From NCBI RefSeq assembly GCF_002270485.1, contig NZ_NQOG01000003.1, positions 1 to 64,000 on the forward strand: 64,000 bases of DNA. Direction: 5' to 3'. Position 1 is the first letter of the stretch. Each line of letters opens with the position of its first letter. Source of the stretch: Anaerostipes hominis (ex Lee et al. 2021) (lineage in GTDB: Bacteria > Bacillota > Clostridia > Lachnospirales > Lachnospiraceae). Under the pieces are notes generated by a model. It was not told the origin of the DNA and did not search any database. It was given only the letters and a program-made list of their open reading frames with translations. A program made the position numbers and the translations under genes. Shown here in pieces: positions 34,794 to 43,414 of the stretch.

Positions 34794-35462
34794 TTAAACT
34801 CCTTTCCTCAAAATGTTTAGAATCTCAGAAACATTGTGTGCACAGTGTTCTGGAGTGTATGCACAAAGTTTTTTTGTATCTCCGTCTCCATATGTGACTC
34901 CGATACAATGAATTTTATTTTCATGTGCAGCCTTTATATCACTCCAAGTATCCCCGACATAGACGTATTGACTTTTCTTCATGCCTGAACACTTCATCAC
35001 ATATGAAATCATCTCACTTTTAGACTTCTCCCTTCCCGGAAAGGAATTCGGGGAAATCCAGCCGTCAAACAGCTTTTCCCAGTTCTTTTTTAACAGGATC
35101 CGTTCCAATGCTTCTTTGGGTTTCATGGTAACAATATAATGTAGAATTCCTTTTTCTCTGGTCTTCAGAAGAAGTTCTCTGATACCGGGATAGAATTCTG
35201 TATGTTGATATCCATTAAACATACGGTAGTGCACCCGCACCAGGGATTCAAACTCTTCATATTTTTCGCTTTCCGGAGGAGGGACGATCTGATCAAAAAC
35301 CTCCTTTACAGATTTCCCCAGATTGCTGTCTTCACTGCTAAAAGTCTCCGGCAGCTCCCCTCCGCATTTTTTAGCAGCATATTGCAGAGAATTCCACACA
35401 TCTTTGCCCGTATAAGCTAAGGTGCCGTCAAAGTCCCACAAGATCGTTTTGTACATCATCAC
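34794..35462 (-). CDS. HAD family hydrolase (phosphatase)
   Basis: A 222-residue HAD protein. Motif I LWDFDGTLAYTG (~8-19), motif II VTMKPKEAL (~113), motif III/IV around YVYVGDTWSDIKAAHENK (~178-195). Possibly dephosphorylates a pathway intermediate or a pentose/deoxy-sugar phosphate. Its start overlaps the nucleoside hydrolase stop by four bases (ATGA-type coupling). Confidence 0.85.
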   Translation of the reverse strand: MMMYKTILWDFDGTLAYTGKDVWNSLQYAAKKCGGELPETFSSEDSNLGKSVKEVFDQIVPPPESEKYEEFESLVRVHYRMFNGYQHTEFYPGIRELLLKTREKGILHYIVTMKPKEALERILLKKNWEKLFDGWISPNSFPGREKSKSEMISYVMKCSGMKKSQYVYVGDTWSDIKAAHENKIHCIGVTYGDGDTKKLCAYTPEHCAHNVSEILNILRKGV

Positions 35463-36430
35463 TTATAATTCTTAAGCGTCTTATACAGCAGATCCATGAA
35501 GCCCGGAAAATCCAGTTCCAGGGCTGCTTCCGCATTCGGCGCTTCTCCTCTGAAATCCATCTGAGGTTCTCTGCACAGATCTACAGCCGGTTCCACACCT
35601 CTTAGATGCCGGTAATCACATACAGTCATTCCTCTCGTCAGTTCGCCCTTTAGCTCGATATCAATATGCATGTCCGCCGCCTTGATAAGAGACGGATCGA
35701 TCAGCCATGCCACTGCACAGGCATCGTGCATATTGGCCCCTGAAAGAGATGCGCTCTTTATTGTGGTATCAATAAAAAATTCTGTCAGATCTGCCGCAAA
35801 GTGTGCCGCCTTCGTTCCTATCTCCCGGAACTTTTTCACATGTTCGGCGGTCAGGCAGCATTGTCTGGTCAGATTGATTCCGGACATTTTCACATGCATT
35901 CCTGAGTTAAACACCCGGTATGCCGCTTCCGGATCTACATAGATGTTGAATTCTGCTGCCGGAGTCCAGTTTCCATAGGTCACAGAGCCTCCCATAATGC
36001 TCAGTTCTTTGACCCGTTCAACGATCTTTGGTTCCCGGTTGATGGCTGCCGCAATATTTGTCAGAGGACCTGTGGCAATCAGTGTCACATCATCTGTGTT
36101 CATCACTGTCTCCACAATAAAATCAACTGCATGCTTATCCTGCGCTTTTACGGACGGCTCCGGAAGCACAGGGCCGTCAAGTCCTGTCTCACCGTGAAAC
36201 TGCGGCGCGGTCACCAGGGGTACGGTTGTTGGGCAGGAATGTCCCGCGAAGACAGGGATATCTGTTCTCTCCAGTACTTCCAGCACCTTCAGTGCATTTT
36301 TTGTCACGTTTTCCAAGGTGCAGTTTCCGCCGATCGTAGTGATGCCAAGCACATCTAAATTCTGCACTGCAAGCATCATGGCAAAGGCATCGTCATGTCC
36401 CGGGTCACAATCTAAAATCACTTTTTTCAT
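35459..36430 (-). CDS. Nucleoside hydrolase, paralogue 2
   Basis: A 323-residue nucleoside hydrolase with N-terminal LDCDPGHDDAFAMM (~6-19), ATGPLTNIAAAI (~118), and FNIYVDPEAAYRVF (~162). It is clearly divergent from paralogue 1 (DCDPGHDD versus DTDPGIDD), suggesting different base or sugar specificity. Overlaps both neighbours by four bases, so it is tightly coupled to the PfkB kinase upstream and HAD downstream. Confidence 0.9.
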   Translation of the reverse strand: MKKVILDCDPGHDDAFAMMLAVQNLDVLGITTIGGNCTLENVTKNALKVLEVLERTDIPVFAGHSCPTTVPLVTAPQFHGETGLDGPVLPEPSVKAQDKHAVDFIVETVMNTDDVTLIATGPLTNIAAAINREPKIVERVKELSIMGGSVTYGNWTPAAEFNIYVDPEAAYRVFNSGMHVKMSGINLTRQCCLTAEHVKKFREIGTKAAHFAADLTEFFIDTTIKSASLSGANMHDACAVAWLIDPSLIKAADMHIDIELKGELTRGMTVCDYRHLRGVEPAVDLCREPQMDFRGEAPNAEAALELDFPGFMDLLYKTLKNYK

Positions 36431-37407
36431 ATTTTTTCTCCTTTATCCTTTGATCTATACTCATCCAGAAATCGCTGCAGCTGTTCTTGATCCGGGGAAG
36501 TTCTCGCACCCTTCTTTGCTACGGCATAACCGGATACTGCATTCCCTGTGATCAGGCATTCCTTCAGGGATTTCCCCTCCAGCACCGCACTGATAAATCC
36601 GGCATTGTAGACATCACCTGCACCGACCGTATCCTCTACCTTTACCGGAAAAGCAGGCGCCGCCGTCTTTTCTTTCTCAGTAAATCCGTAGGAGCCTTCT
36701 GCGCCGTTCCTCACGATCACGGTCCGGCTCCTGTTTACAAACGACTCAGCATTGGCTCTCCAGTCCATCTCTCTGCCAAGATAGGCAAATTCATCGGTGC
36801 CGGAGCCAAGCAGATAGTCTGTATATTTAATGATCTGCCGCACTGCTTTTTCGTATTCCGGATCAAGGATGCCGTTGTCCACCCTCAGATTTAAGTCAAA
36901 AGAAGTAGGAACCCCTGCCTCATGCGCTTTCTTAAAAATCCGGATTACTGTATCGCGGGCAGAGGTATCATATGCCAGCGACATTCCTGAGGAGTGGACC
37001 CAGTTCGCCTTTTGAACCTTTTCAAATGACACTTTATCCGCATCCAGCGTCTTAAATGCCTGATCCACTCTCGGCCATCCCCACAGATACCGCTCTCCGT
37101 TTTCATCGATGAACGCAAACACTCCGACCGTATTTAATTCCGGCTCAATGATCAGGCCGGAGATATCCACGCCCTCTTTTGAGAGATCATTCTTTACATA
37201 CCTTCCATACTGGTCTTCCCCGACGGAACCGACAAAACCTGTTTCGACTCCAAGTCTTGCCAAAGCCACTGCCGTGTTGGCGGAAGTCCCTCCTCCCCGA
37301 ATAGATGGCTCCGGGTATTCAACCAAAGTCCTCTCTTTATTGAGGAACTTAGGATAAGGTACGATAATGTCGACGGTGGCATCGCCGACCACCATCACCT
37401 CAGGCAT
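36427..37407 (-). CDS. PfkB family sugar/nucleoside kinase
   Basis: A 326-residue PfkB kinase: MPEVMVVGDATVDIIVPYP start, GGGTSANTAVALARLG (~38-53), and catalytic DTVGAGDVYNAGF (Asp ~258). It differs from the ribokinase at 32679 (GGGTSANT versus GGKGLNQS), so probably phosphorylates another sugar or an intact nucleoside. It overlaps the TrpF-like gene by eight bases. Confidence 0.87.
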   Translation of the reverse strand: MPEVMVVGDATVDIIVPYPKFLNKERTLVEYPEPSIRGGGTSANTAVALARLGVETGFVGSVGEDQYGRYVKNDLSKEGVDISGLIIEPELNTVGVFAFIDENGERYLWGWPRVDQAFKTLDADKVSFEKVQKANWVHSSGMSLAYDTSARDTVIRIFKKAHEAGVPTSFDLNLRVDNGILDPEYEKAVRQIIKYTDYLLGSGTDEFAYLGREMDWRANAESFVNRSRTVIVRNGAEGSYGFTEKEKTAAPAFPVKVEDTVGAGDVYNAGFISAVLEGKSLKECLITGNAVSGYAVAKKGARTSPDQEQLQRFLDEYRSKDKGEKI

Positions 37408-38101
37408 TCTGTGCAGCCTCGATAAACGCTTTCACTTTAGCCGGATCTTTGCAGCGTTCGGTATCCGCACGCTCGTCATCATAGTTTGTCATAGTAAAGG
37501 AGTCCACTCCATATGGGTGTGTAATGTGGATGGCTTCCGCTACATTGTCTGCATCCAGACCGCCTGCGATGATACATGGTACATCCGTGCTTTCGATGAT
37601 CGCTTTGTCAATCTCACGGTCGTGGGTGAGGCCTGTTGCACCGATATCTCCCGCAGACGGCGCCTTCGTGTCAATCAGGAAGAAATCTGACACCGGTTCA
37701 TAGTCTCTGATATACTGCATGACTTTCTGTTCCTCAAGCGGTACTCCCGCCAGAACCGGGATCGCCTGCATGATCTTAAGGCCAGGGAATCTGTCTTTGA
37801 GTTCCTGTACCTGAGCCGGTGTGATGCCCTCAATATCTCCTGATAAGTGCATAACGTCCGGTAATGCTTCTTTAAGATCTTCTGTGATCTCATCGATATC
37901 TTCTGATACCGTCAGACCAATCCTCACCGCTTCCGGCTGCACCCCTTCAAAAATTTCTCTTGCGCGCTCACAGGAAAGCTGCCCCGGAGTCCTTTTGATC
38001 TTTCCATAGGATACTCCCAGGTGGTGTCCTCCCATTTCAACAACCATCCTTGCATCCTTCACTGTCCTGATCCCATAAATCTGAATAATCACGTCTGCCA
38101 T
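37400..38101 (-). CDS. TrpF-like (phosphoribosylanthranilate isomerase family) protein with altered active site
   Basis: A 233-residue TIM-barrel protein resembling TrpF: start IQIYGIRTVKDARMVVEMG aligns with the family's K-I-C-G-I segment, and FFLIDTKAP (Asp144) and IIAGGLDADNV (~177-187) match the conserved Asp and Gly loops. The catalytic general-base Cys of the N-terminal motif is replaced by Tyr9, and the C-terminal phosphate loop (SSGVE type) is replaced by SFTMTNYDDER. No other trp biosynthesis gene is adjacent except a TrpB-like gene in the divergent unit. A repurposed isomerase acting on a ribosyl or sugar phosphate is the likely role; that is inference. Confidence 0.75.
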   Translation of the reverse strand: MADVIIQIYGIRTVKDARMVVEMGGHHLGVSYGKIKRTPGQLSCERAREIFEGVQPEAVRIGLTVSEDIDEITEDLKEALPDVMHLSGDIEGITPAQVQELKDRFPGLKIMQAIPVLAGVPLEEQKVMQYIRDYEPVSDFFLIDTKAPSAGDIGATGLTHDREIDKAIIESTDVPCIIAGGLDADNVAEAIHITHPYGVDSFTMTNYDDERADTERCKDPAKVKAFIEAAQNA

Positions 38102-38105
38102 TTCT

Positions 38106-38915
38106 TTATACCTTCCTTTCGTCTTCCAATGCTTCCATAAATGCTTCTGTAGTAAAAACAGTTTTTTTCAACCCTGCCCCCTGTGCCACTTTCGTGACCG
38201 GAGGAGGAGCAACAAAACTTTTCTTTAATATCTCCGTCTGGGCAAACACCTCTTCGGCCCTGCCGTCCAGTATCACCTCCCCTCCGCACATGACGATGAT
38301 CCGCCTAAAACTGCTGACTACAAATTTCATATCATGAGAAATGGTAATGCATAACTTCCCTCTCTCTTTCAATGCCTTGATAATGCTGAGCAGTCTATGA
38401 TTTCCCTGCACATCCTGCCCGCAGGTAGGCTCATCGAAAATCAGCACATCCGGATCCATCATCAGCACCGCGCCTATGGTACAAAATTTTTTCTCTGACG
38501 GCGTCAGGTCAAACGGATGCATATCCAGTTTTTCCGACATTCCCACAAGCTCAGCGACCCATTCGTTTCTTCTTTTGATTTCTTTCTCCGGCATTTTGAT
38601 CTGCCTGGGCCCGAATTCAAATTCTTTTCTGACAGATTCCAGAAACAGCTGATCATCCGGGTTTTGAAATACATAGCCGACTTTCTTTGACCACTGTGCA
38701 GTGGACCGTGTCTCAATGTTCTCTCCATTGATCAGAACTTCCCCGGACGTGGGTCTTAAGATTCCGTTAAAATGTTTTACAGCCGTGGTCTTTCCCGCTC
38801 CGTTCTGTCCGATGATGGCTACTGGCTCCGTCCCGCCGATGACCAGATTTATCCCCTTTAATACTTCACCTCCGGACGGATAAGAATAGTGAAGATTTTT
38901 TAATTCAATTTGCAT
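38106..38915 (-). CDS. ECF transporter ATPase with degenerate signature
   Basis: A 269-residue ATPase of the energy-coupling-factor type. Walker A GQNGAGKTT (~36-44), Q-loop YVFQNPDDQLF (~81-91) and Walker B VLIFDEPTCGQD (Glu162) are intact. The ABC signature, normally LSGGQ, reads LTPSEKK (137-143). In a heterodimer the partner's LSGGQ would serve one site while this one is degenerate. Overlaps the partner ATPase gene by 16 bases. Confidence 0.87.
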   Translation of the reverse strand: MQIELKNLHYSYPSGGEVLKGINLVIGGTEPVAIIGQNGAGKTTAVKHFNGILRPTSGEVLINGENIETRSTAQWSKKVGYVFQNPDDQLFLESVRKEFEFGPRQIKMPEKEIKRRNEWVAELVGMSEKLDMHPFDLTPSEKKFCTIGAVLMMDPDVLIFDEPTCGQDVQGNHRLLSIIKALKERGKLCITISHDMKFVVSSFRRIIVMCGGEVILDGRAEEVFAQTEILKKSFVAPPPVTKVAQGAGLKKTVFTTEAFMEALEDERKV

Positions 38916-39772
38916 CTGTCAAGCACCTCCCTCACCATTTCGATGGCCGGCCCCTCAGCAATCTCAATGTCCCGGTCTGTATACTGTTTTTCTTTTAAGG
39001 CCCTTGTTATTTCCACATAATCCGGTATGCCGACTCCATGCTGCATGATTTCCGGATCTCCAAATATTTTTTTCGGTTCATCCAGCGCCGCAGCTCTCCC
39101 TTTTTCAAGGACGAGGATCTTGTCCGCGCACCGTGCCACTCGTTCCATATCGTGATCCGCCATGATGACAGTGACACCTTTTTTATTCAGTTCTTTCACA
39201 ATATCAAAGATTTCTTCGCTCCCCGCCGGGTCAAGCTGTGTCGTACATTCGTCTAAAACGAGAATCTCCGGTTCCATGATAAAAGCAGAGCCGAACGCCA
39301 CTCTCTGCACCTGTCCCCCGGATAATTCCAGAGGATTCTTGTCAAGGATATGGTCGATCCGCATGAGTTTTGACACAAACTCTACTTTTTCCATCATCAT
39401 TCTTCTGGATACTCCCCGGTTTCCAAGTCCATATGCAAGTTCCTCAGCGACAGTTCCTGCAGTATAGGACAGCTGGTTAAACGGATTCTGAAATACGAAC
39501 CCAATCTTTTGGGACAGCTCTGCAATGGTGCTTTCTCCCGCCGATATCCCATCCACGATCACCCGGCCCGACATTTTTCCCGTAAAGTAATGAGGAATGA
39601 GTCCCGCCAGAGCGCTGCACAGGGTGGATTTCCCTGATCCGTTGGCACCGATAACACAGAAGAAATTTCCTTCTTCCACCTGAAAGCTGATGTTTTTCAG
39701 GGCCTTTTGTTTTGTCTGCCTGTATTTAAAAGAAAAATCTTTGACTTCTAATATGATTCTGCCCATTTGCAC
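38900..39772 (-). CDS. ECF transporter ATPase with canonical motifs
   Basis: A 290-residue ATPase with Walker A GANGSGKST (~42-50), Q-loop FVFQNPFNQL (~92), signature LSGGQVQR (~148) and Walker B ILVLDECTTQLD (~168-179). Pairs with the 38106 ATPase and the EcfT subunit to drive uptake through an S component. Gap of nine bases to the T component gene. Confidence 0.9.
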   Translation of the reverse strand: MQMGRIILEVKDFSFKYRQTKQKALKNISFQVEEGNFFCVIGANGSGKSTLCSALAGLIPHYFTGKMSGRVIVDGISAGESTIAELSQKIGFVFQNPFNQLSYTAGTVAEELAYGLGNRGVSRRMMMEKVEFVSKLMRIDHILDKNPLELSGGQVQRVAFGSAFIMEPEILVLDECTTQLDPAGSEEIFDIVKELNKKGVTVIMADHDMERVARCADKILVLEKGRAAALDEPKKIFGDPEIMQHGVGIPDYVEITRALKEKQYTDRDIEIAEGPAIEMVREVLDRCKLN

Positions 39773-39781
39773 TCCTCTTTT

Positions 39782-40573
39782 TTATATAAAATCAAGTTTT
39801 GTCAAAACGGCGGCCGACACAACCGCAATAAAAAATGCGGTTAAGAAAATATTCACCGCTCTGTCTGTCCGGGTTTTGCAGACTTCAACATAAGCCGTGG
39901 GCTTTACCCCTGCAATTCCAAATCCTCTTGTCTCCAGCGTCATGCCTCTTTCCTGGGCATCCGTAAGGGATGACATGATGACCGGTCCAAGCAGCGGAAT
40001 ATAGGCTTTTATCCGGGCTGTGATTCCCCCTCCGGTCTCCACCCCTCTGGCTTCCTGTGCTTCACGGATCACAGACATTCTTCTCTGCATCTGCGGGACA
40101 ACATTTAAACTTGCCAGCACCAGATATCCTGCTTTGGGCGGCATCCCGCTTTCCGTCAGCGCAGCTACCAGTTTCCCCGGATATGTTGTTTTGTTCATAA
40201 TATAGAAGGTTCCCAGAAACACCAGAAGCGTACTGATAATCTTCAGCGCATAGCGGACTCCTTCCAGTCCCACTTTTGCAAATCCAAGGTCCGCAATAAA
40301 TGTAACATTGCCCGGGTGATAACAGCCCTGAATAAACAGCAGCATAGCTGTGACTGGTATTCCGAATCCAAACATAATTTTTGCAAAATCCTTTAAGATC
40401 CCTGCCAGCCATGCCGCCCCAAACAGCCCTGCGATAACTGCCAGTCCGAGCCGCGGGCCGGGAGAGATCAGAGTTCCGAGTCCAAGGGAAAATATTGCGA
40501 AGATTTTGGTCATCGGGTTCAGTCGTTCTATTACCGTATTTTTCGGTATAAATGTATTTGATATCGTTGCCAT
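39782..40573 (-). CDS. ECF transporter transmembrane component T
   Basis: A 263-residue membrane protein with 5-6 hydrophobic segments and the EcfT coupling-helix motif around EAQEARGVETGGG (Ala-Arg-Gly, ~165) and the second ERGMTLETRGFG (~210). These contact the ATPases. Directly downstream of the S component gene. Confidence 0.9.
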   Translation of the reverse strand: MATISNTFIPKNTVIERLNPMTKIFAIFSLGLGTLISPGPRLGLAVIAGLFGAAWLAGILKDFAKIMFGFGIPVTAMLLFIQGCYHPGNVTFIADLGFAKVGLEGVRYALKIISTLLVFLGTFYIMNKTTYPGKLVAALTESGMPPKAGYLVLASLNVVPQMQRRMSVIREAQEARGVETGGGITARIKAYIPLLGPVIMSSLTDAQERGMTLETRGFGIAGVKPTAYVEVCKTRTDRAVNIFLTAFFIAVVSAAVLTKLDFI

Positions 40574-40607
40574 CCCTGCCTCCTGTACGTAAATGTCTTC
40601 CTCTTAT

Positions 40608-41231
40608 TTAATCGCCGTCTTCCTCATCGTCCGTATCAGCCGCATACTGGCTTAAAAATCTCTTAGGAATCTTCTGAATGATGACAAAAGCTATGAGAAA
40701 TGTAATTCCCTTATCGATCAGATTTTCAATCATAGACGTGGATAATACAGAGGCCGCAATGTTTTTCGTAGCCGCAATCAATGTTGCCGTCAGCACAGAA
40801 GTTCCTGTCACACCTGCCGACCCGCCGTATACAAAGATCGTGATCACCGAGGCAGAAACCGTATTGACAAACGTACACGCAAGCCATGTGAGAACCGCTC
40901 CCCAGACTTTTTTAAAAAACCCCGCTTTCACCATACATCCCGTCACAACAGCGCACATTATACTTACAATGGAATAAGGCAGATATACGGGATTCGCCGC
41001 CATAGCCAGAAATACATTTGTCAACAGCCCGCACAGCGCGGCGACCCACACGCCGGACAGACAGGCAACGACAACAGTTCCGATCATGTCCAAAAACAGC
41101 GGCAGCTTCAACGCGGAGCACAGCGTACCGCCGATCAGGTTAATGCCCACCGCGATCGGAATCAGCACCAAAGACTTGGTCGAAAATTGAGACTTGATCC
41201 TTTCTGTAAACGTGACTTTTTTCTCACTCAT
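40608..41231 (-). CDS. ECF transporter substrate-binding S component
   Basis: A 207-residue membrane protein with about six hydrophobic segments, a basic N-terminal tail, the conserved-looking GGTLCSALKLPLFLDMIGT (~34-52) and an acidic tail (DTDDEEDGD). It is the first gene of the long operon and sits directly ahead of the T component, so this is a dedicated (group I) ECF transporter. The S-component family, and thus the substrate, was not recognised; by context it could be a nucleoside-like compound or vitamin-like base. AAAGGAGG ribosome binding site. Confidence 0.8.
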   Translation of the reverse strand: MSEKKVTFTERIKSQFSTKSLVLIPIAVGINLIGGTLCSALKLPLFLDMIGTVVVACLSGVWVAALCGLLTNVFLAMAANPVYLPYSIVSIMCAVVTGCMVKAGFFKKVWGAVLTWLACTFVNTVSASVITIFVYGGSAGVTGTSVLTATLIAATKNIAASVLSTSMIENLIDKGITFLIAFVIIQKIPKRFLSQYAADTDDEEDGD

Positions 41232-41332
41232 AATGTATCCTCCTTTTTTTATATATGGCGATGTCTGTTTCAGCTGATTTCTTTCGTCTGATGTCCTAGG
41301 AAACTATTTTCCGAAATCATTTTCTTTATTTA

Positions 41333-41361
41333 AAATTAACACTGCTCTCACAGTTTGTCAA
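41333..41361 (-). promoter_or_regulatory. Promoter of the ECF/nucleoside operon
   Basis: Minus strand TTGACA (41361-41356), 17-bp spacer, TAATTT (41338-41333). Confidence 0.6.
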
Positions 41362-41381
41362 CATTTTTATCACTTAATGTT
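41360..41381. promoter_or_regulatory. Inverted repeat at the divergent promoters
   Basis: AACATT (41360-41365) and AATGTT (41376-41381), spaced by 10 bases, touch the -35 box of the operon promoter and lie upstream of the regulator's promoter. A candidate operator for the LacI-PfkB fusion, although it lacks the central CG usual in LacI-family sites. Confidence 0.35.
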
Positions 41382-41435
41382 ACTTTTTCTGTTTTTTCCG
41401 CCAGAACCCTTGTTTATTTTGCACACCCCGACATA

Positions 41436-41464
41436 TTGACAGATATTCTTTCTTTGTCTATTAT
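41436..41464 (+). promoter_or_regulatory. Promoter of the LacI-PfkB fusion gene
   Basis: TTGACA (41436-41441), 17-bp spacer, TATTAT (41459-41464); TGGAGGA ribosome binding site at ~41483. Confidence 0.7.
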
Positions 41465-41493
41465 GGAATGTAGTATAATGTTGGAGGAATTTT

Positions 41494-43389
41494 ATGAACA
41501 TAAAGGAAATCGCACAGCTGGCAGGCGTCTCTGCCTCAACCGTTTCAAAAATTGTCAACCAAAAAGATGAAAGCATCAGCAGCGAAACAAGGGAACGGGT
41601 TTTAAAGATCGTTAGAGAGTATAATTACACTCCTTACGCAGCTGCCACTGCTTCCCCGGCAAAGACATGGATTTTGGGCATCCTGCTCCGGTCTTCTGTT
41701 TCTTTGGACTCCACGCTGGACGGAATCATTCAGACCGCCCAGGCAAACGGATACAGCACCCTCGTATATAACAGTTACTCCGACATGGAACAGGAACTTA
41801 AAAATATCACTTCCCTCTGCAAAAATAACGTAGACGGAATTATCTGGGAGCCCGTAGAAAAAGAAAGTCTCTCCTATTCAACTCATTTTCAGAATATGAA
41901 GATTCCACTCATGACCATCGGTCCCAACGGTGGAGATCACTCCCATATGATCCCATATGAAGAAGCCGCTTACCGGATCACCCAGGAATTGATTGATCGG
42001 AAGCACCGCAAAATTGCCTGTATCTTAAAAGAAGGCCGCCGTACATCCGCTTTCTTAAACGGGTATAAAAAGTGTCTGTTCGACAATCACATGAAAATCG
42101 ACAAAGACCTGATCTTTTACGATCTGGACGAAACCCTGATTCACAAGGTGAACACCCACAGCATCAGCGGAATCATATCATCTCATTACCGGAAGGCGCT
42201 GGAATTTTACCAGCTCATGAATACATTAAGCTTCAGAGTCCCGGAAGACATTTCGCTCATATCTCTAAAGAATGATACGATGGAAAACCTGGCCTTTCCC
42301 AATATTTCCGAGATTTCTACCTACACGATGCTGAATGCTGATTTTGGATCTTACCTGTGCGGCAAACTGATCACCGAGATCGAAAAGCGCACGGATAAGC
42401 CTCAGTCCTTTGTCCAGGATTTTCATCTGGACAACCAGACCACCGTCAGTGTTCCGTTCAACCTGAATGTTCCCAAGATCACCGTTGTGGGCAGTATCAA
42501 TATCGACACCTACCTGAATGTGCCGCAGCTTCCCCACAGCGGAAAAACCGTGAGCACTTCCACGTCCTTCATTTATCCGGGAGGAAAAGGCATAAACCAG
42601 TCCATCGGCGCGGCGAAGCTTGGACACCGGGTAACACTGATTGGAAATGTGGGGTCCGATATTGATTCAGCCTCTGTCTATAAAACTCTCAAAGAGTACG
42701 GCGTAGAGTCCTTCGGTGTGAAACGCTGCAACCAGGAGAAAACCGGAAAGGCATTCATTTTTGTAGAATCCAGCGGTCATTCCATGATTTCTATCCTCTC
42801 CGGTGCAAACAGCATTCTGTCTCCCGAAGATATAAAGAAGCGAAAACGTTTCTTTAAAAATACCGGATACTGCCTCATCCAGTCGGAAATCCCTCTGGAC
42901 ACGGTTGCCGAAGCGTGCCGCACCGCACATGAATCCGGCGCCAGGACCATCCTGAAGCCTTCCGTATGCGGAGCGATCCCTCCGGAAGTGCTTTCCATGG
43001 TAGATATCCTTGTGCCAAATGAAGAAGAACTGAACGAACTGTGTCCGGGTCCTTCCACTCTGCAGGAAAAAACCGCATCCCTGCTGGAATGCGGTATTGA
43101 GACGGTCATTGTGACACTGGGAGAAAACGGCTGCTATGTCCGGTCTGCCGGTCTGGAAAAACATTTCCCGGCTGTCCCGTTTCCTTCCGTGGACAATACC
43201 GGTGCCAGCGACGCTTTTATCAGCGCATTGGCCTCCTATCTTCTTTATGGATGTTCGATGGAGGAAGCGGTCCGGATCGCCTGCTACGCCGCAGGTTTTT
43301 GTATCTCACGGGAGGGCGTCGTTCCTTCTCTCATAGATAATCGCAGCCTTGAGACATATATTAAGCAAAAGGAAGATTCTTTGCTTTAA
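41494..43389 (+). CDS. LacI-family regulator fused to a PfkB (ribokinase-type) kinase
   Basis: A 631-residue fusion. Residues 1-55 form a LacI HTH (MNIKEIAQLAGVSASTVSKI); ~58-320 a periplasmic-binding-like sensor domain (ILGILLRSS, DGIIWEP, HRKIACI); ~328-620 a complete ribokinase-like kinase (VVGSINIDTYLNVP, GGKGINQS at 363-370, catalytic DNTGASDAF with Asp573). Kinase motifs look intact, so it may both phosphorylate a sugar and control transcription, or use the kinase fold as a second sensor. It is divergent from the ECF/nucleoside operon and co-directional with the TrpB-like gene 25 bases on. Confidence 0.9.
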   Translation: MNIKEIAQLAGVSASTVSKIVNQKDESISSETRERVLKIVREYNYTPYAAATASPAKTWILGILLRSSVSLDSTLDGIIQTAQANGYSTLVYNSYSDMEQELKNITSLCKNNVDGIIWEPVEKESLSYSTHFQNMKIPLMTIGPNGGDHSHMIPYEEAAYRITQELIDRKHRKIACILKEGRRTSAFLNGYKKCLFDNHMKIDKDLIFYDLDETLIHKVNTHSISGIISSHYRKALEFYQLMNTLSFRVPEDISLISLKNDTMENLAFPNISEISTYTMLNADFGSYLCGKLITEIEKRTDKPQSFVQDFHLDNQTTVSVPFNLNVPKITVVGSINIDTYLNVPQLPHSGKTVSTSTSFIYPGGKGINQSIGAAKLGHRVTLIGNVGSDIDSASVYKTLKEYGVESFGVKRCNQEKTGKAFIFVESSGHSMISILSGANSILSPEDIKKRKRFFKNTGYCLIQSEIPLDTVAEACRTAHESGARTILKPSVCGAIPPEVLSMVDILVPNEEELNELCPGPSTLQEKTASLLECGIETVIVTLGENGCYVRSAGLEKHFPAVPFPSVDNTGASDAFISALASYLLYGCSMEEAVRIACYAAGFCISREGVVPSLIDNRSLETYIKQKEDSLL

Positions 43390-43414
43390 ACAACTGATAT
43401 AACAGGAGGAATTT

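Noticed and set aside
30258-41231. Queuosine-precursor salvage cluster
   Set aside because: ECF plus nucleoside kinase is reminiscent of queuosine salvage, but no radical SAM QueL-like, QueH or Tgt gene is present, and nucleoside hydrolases here are of the classical type.
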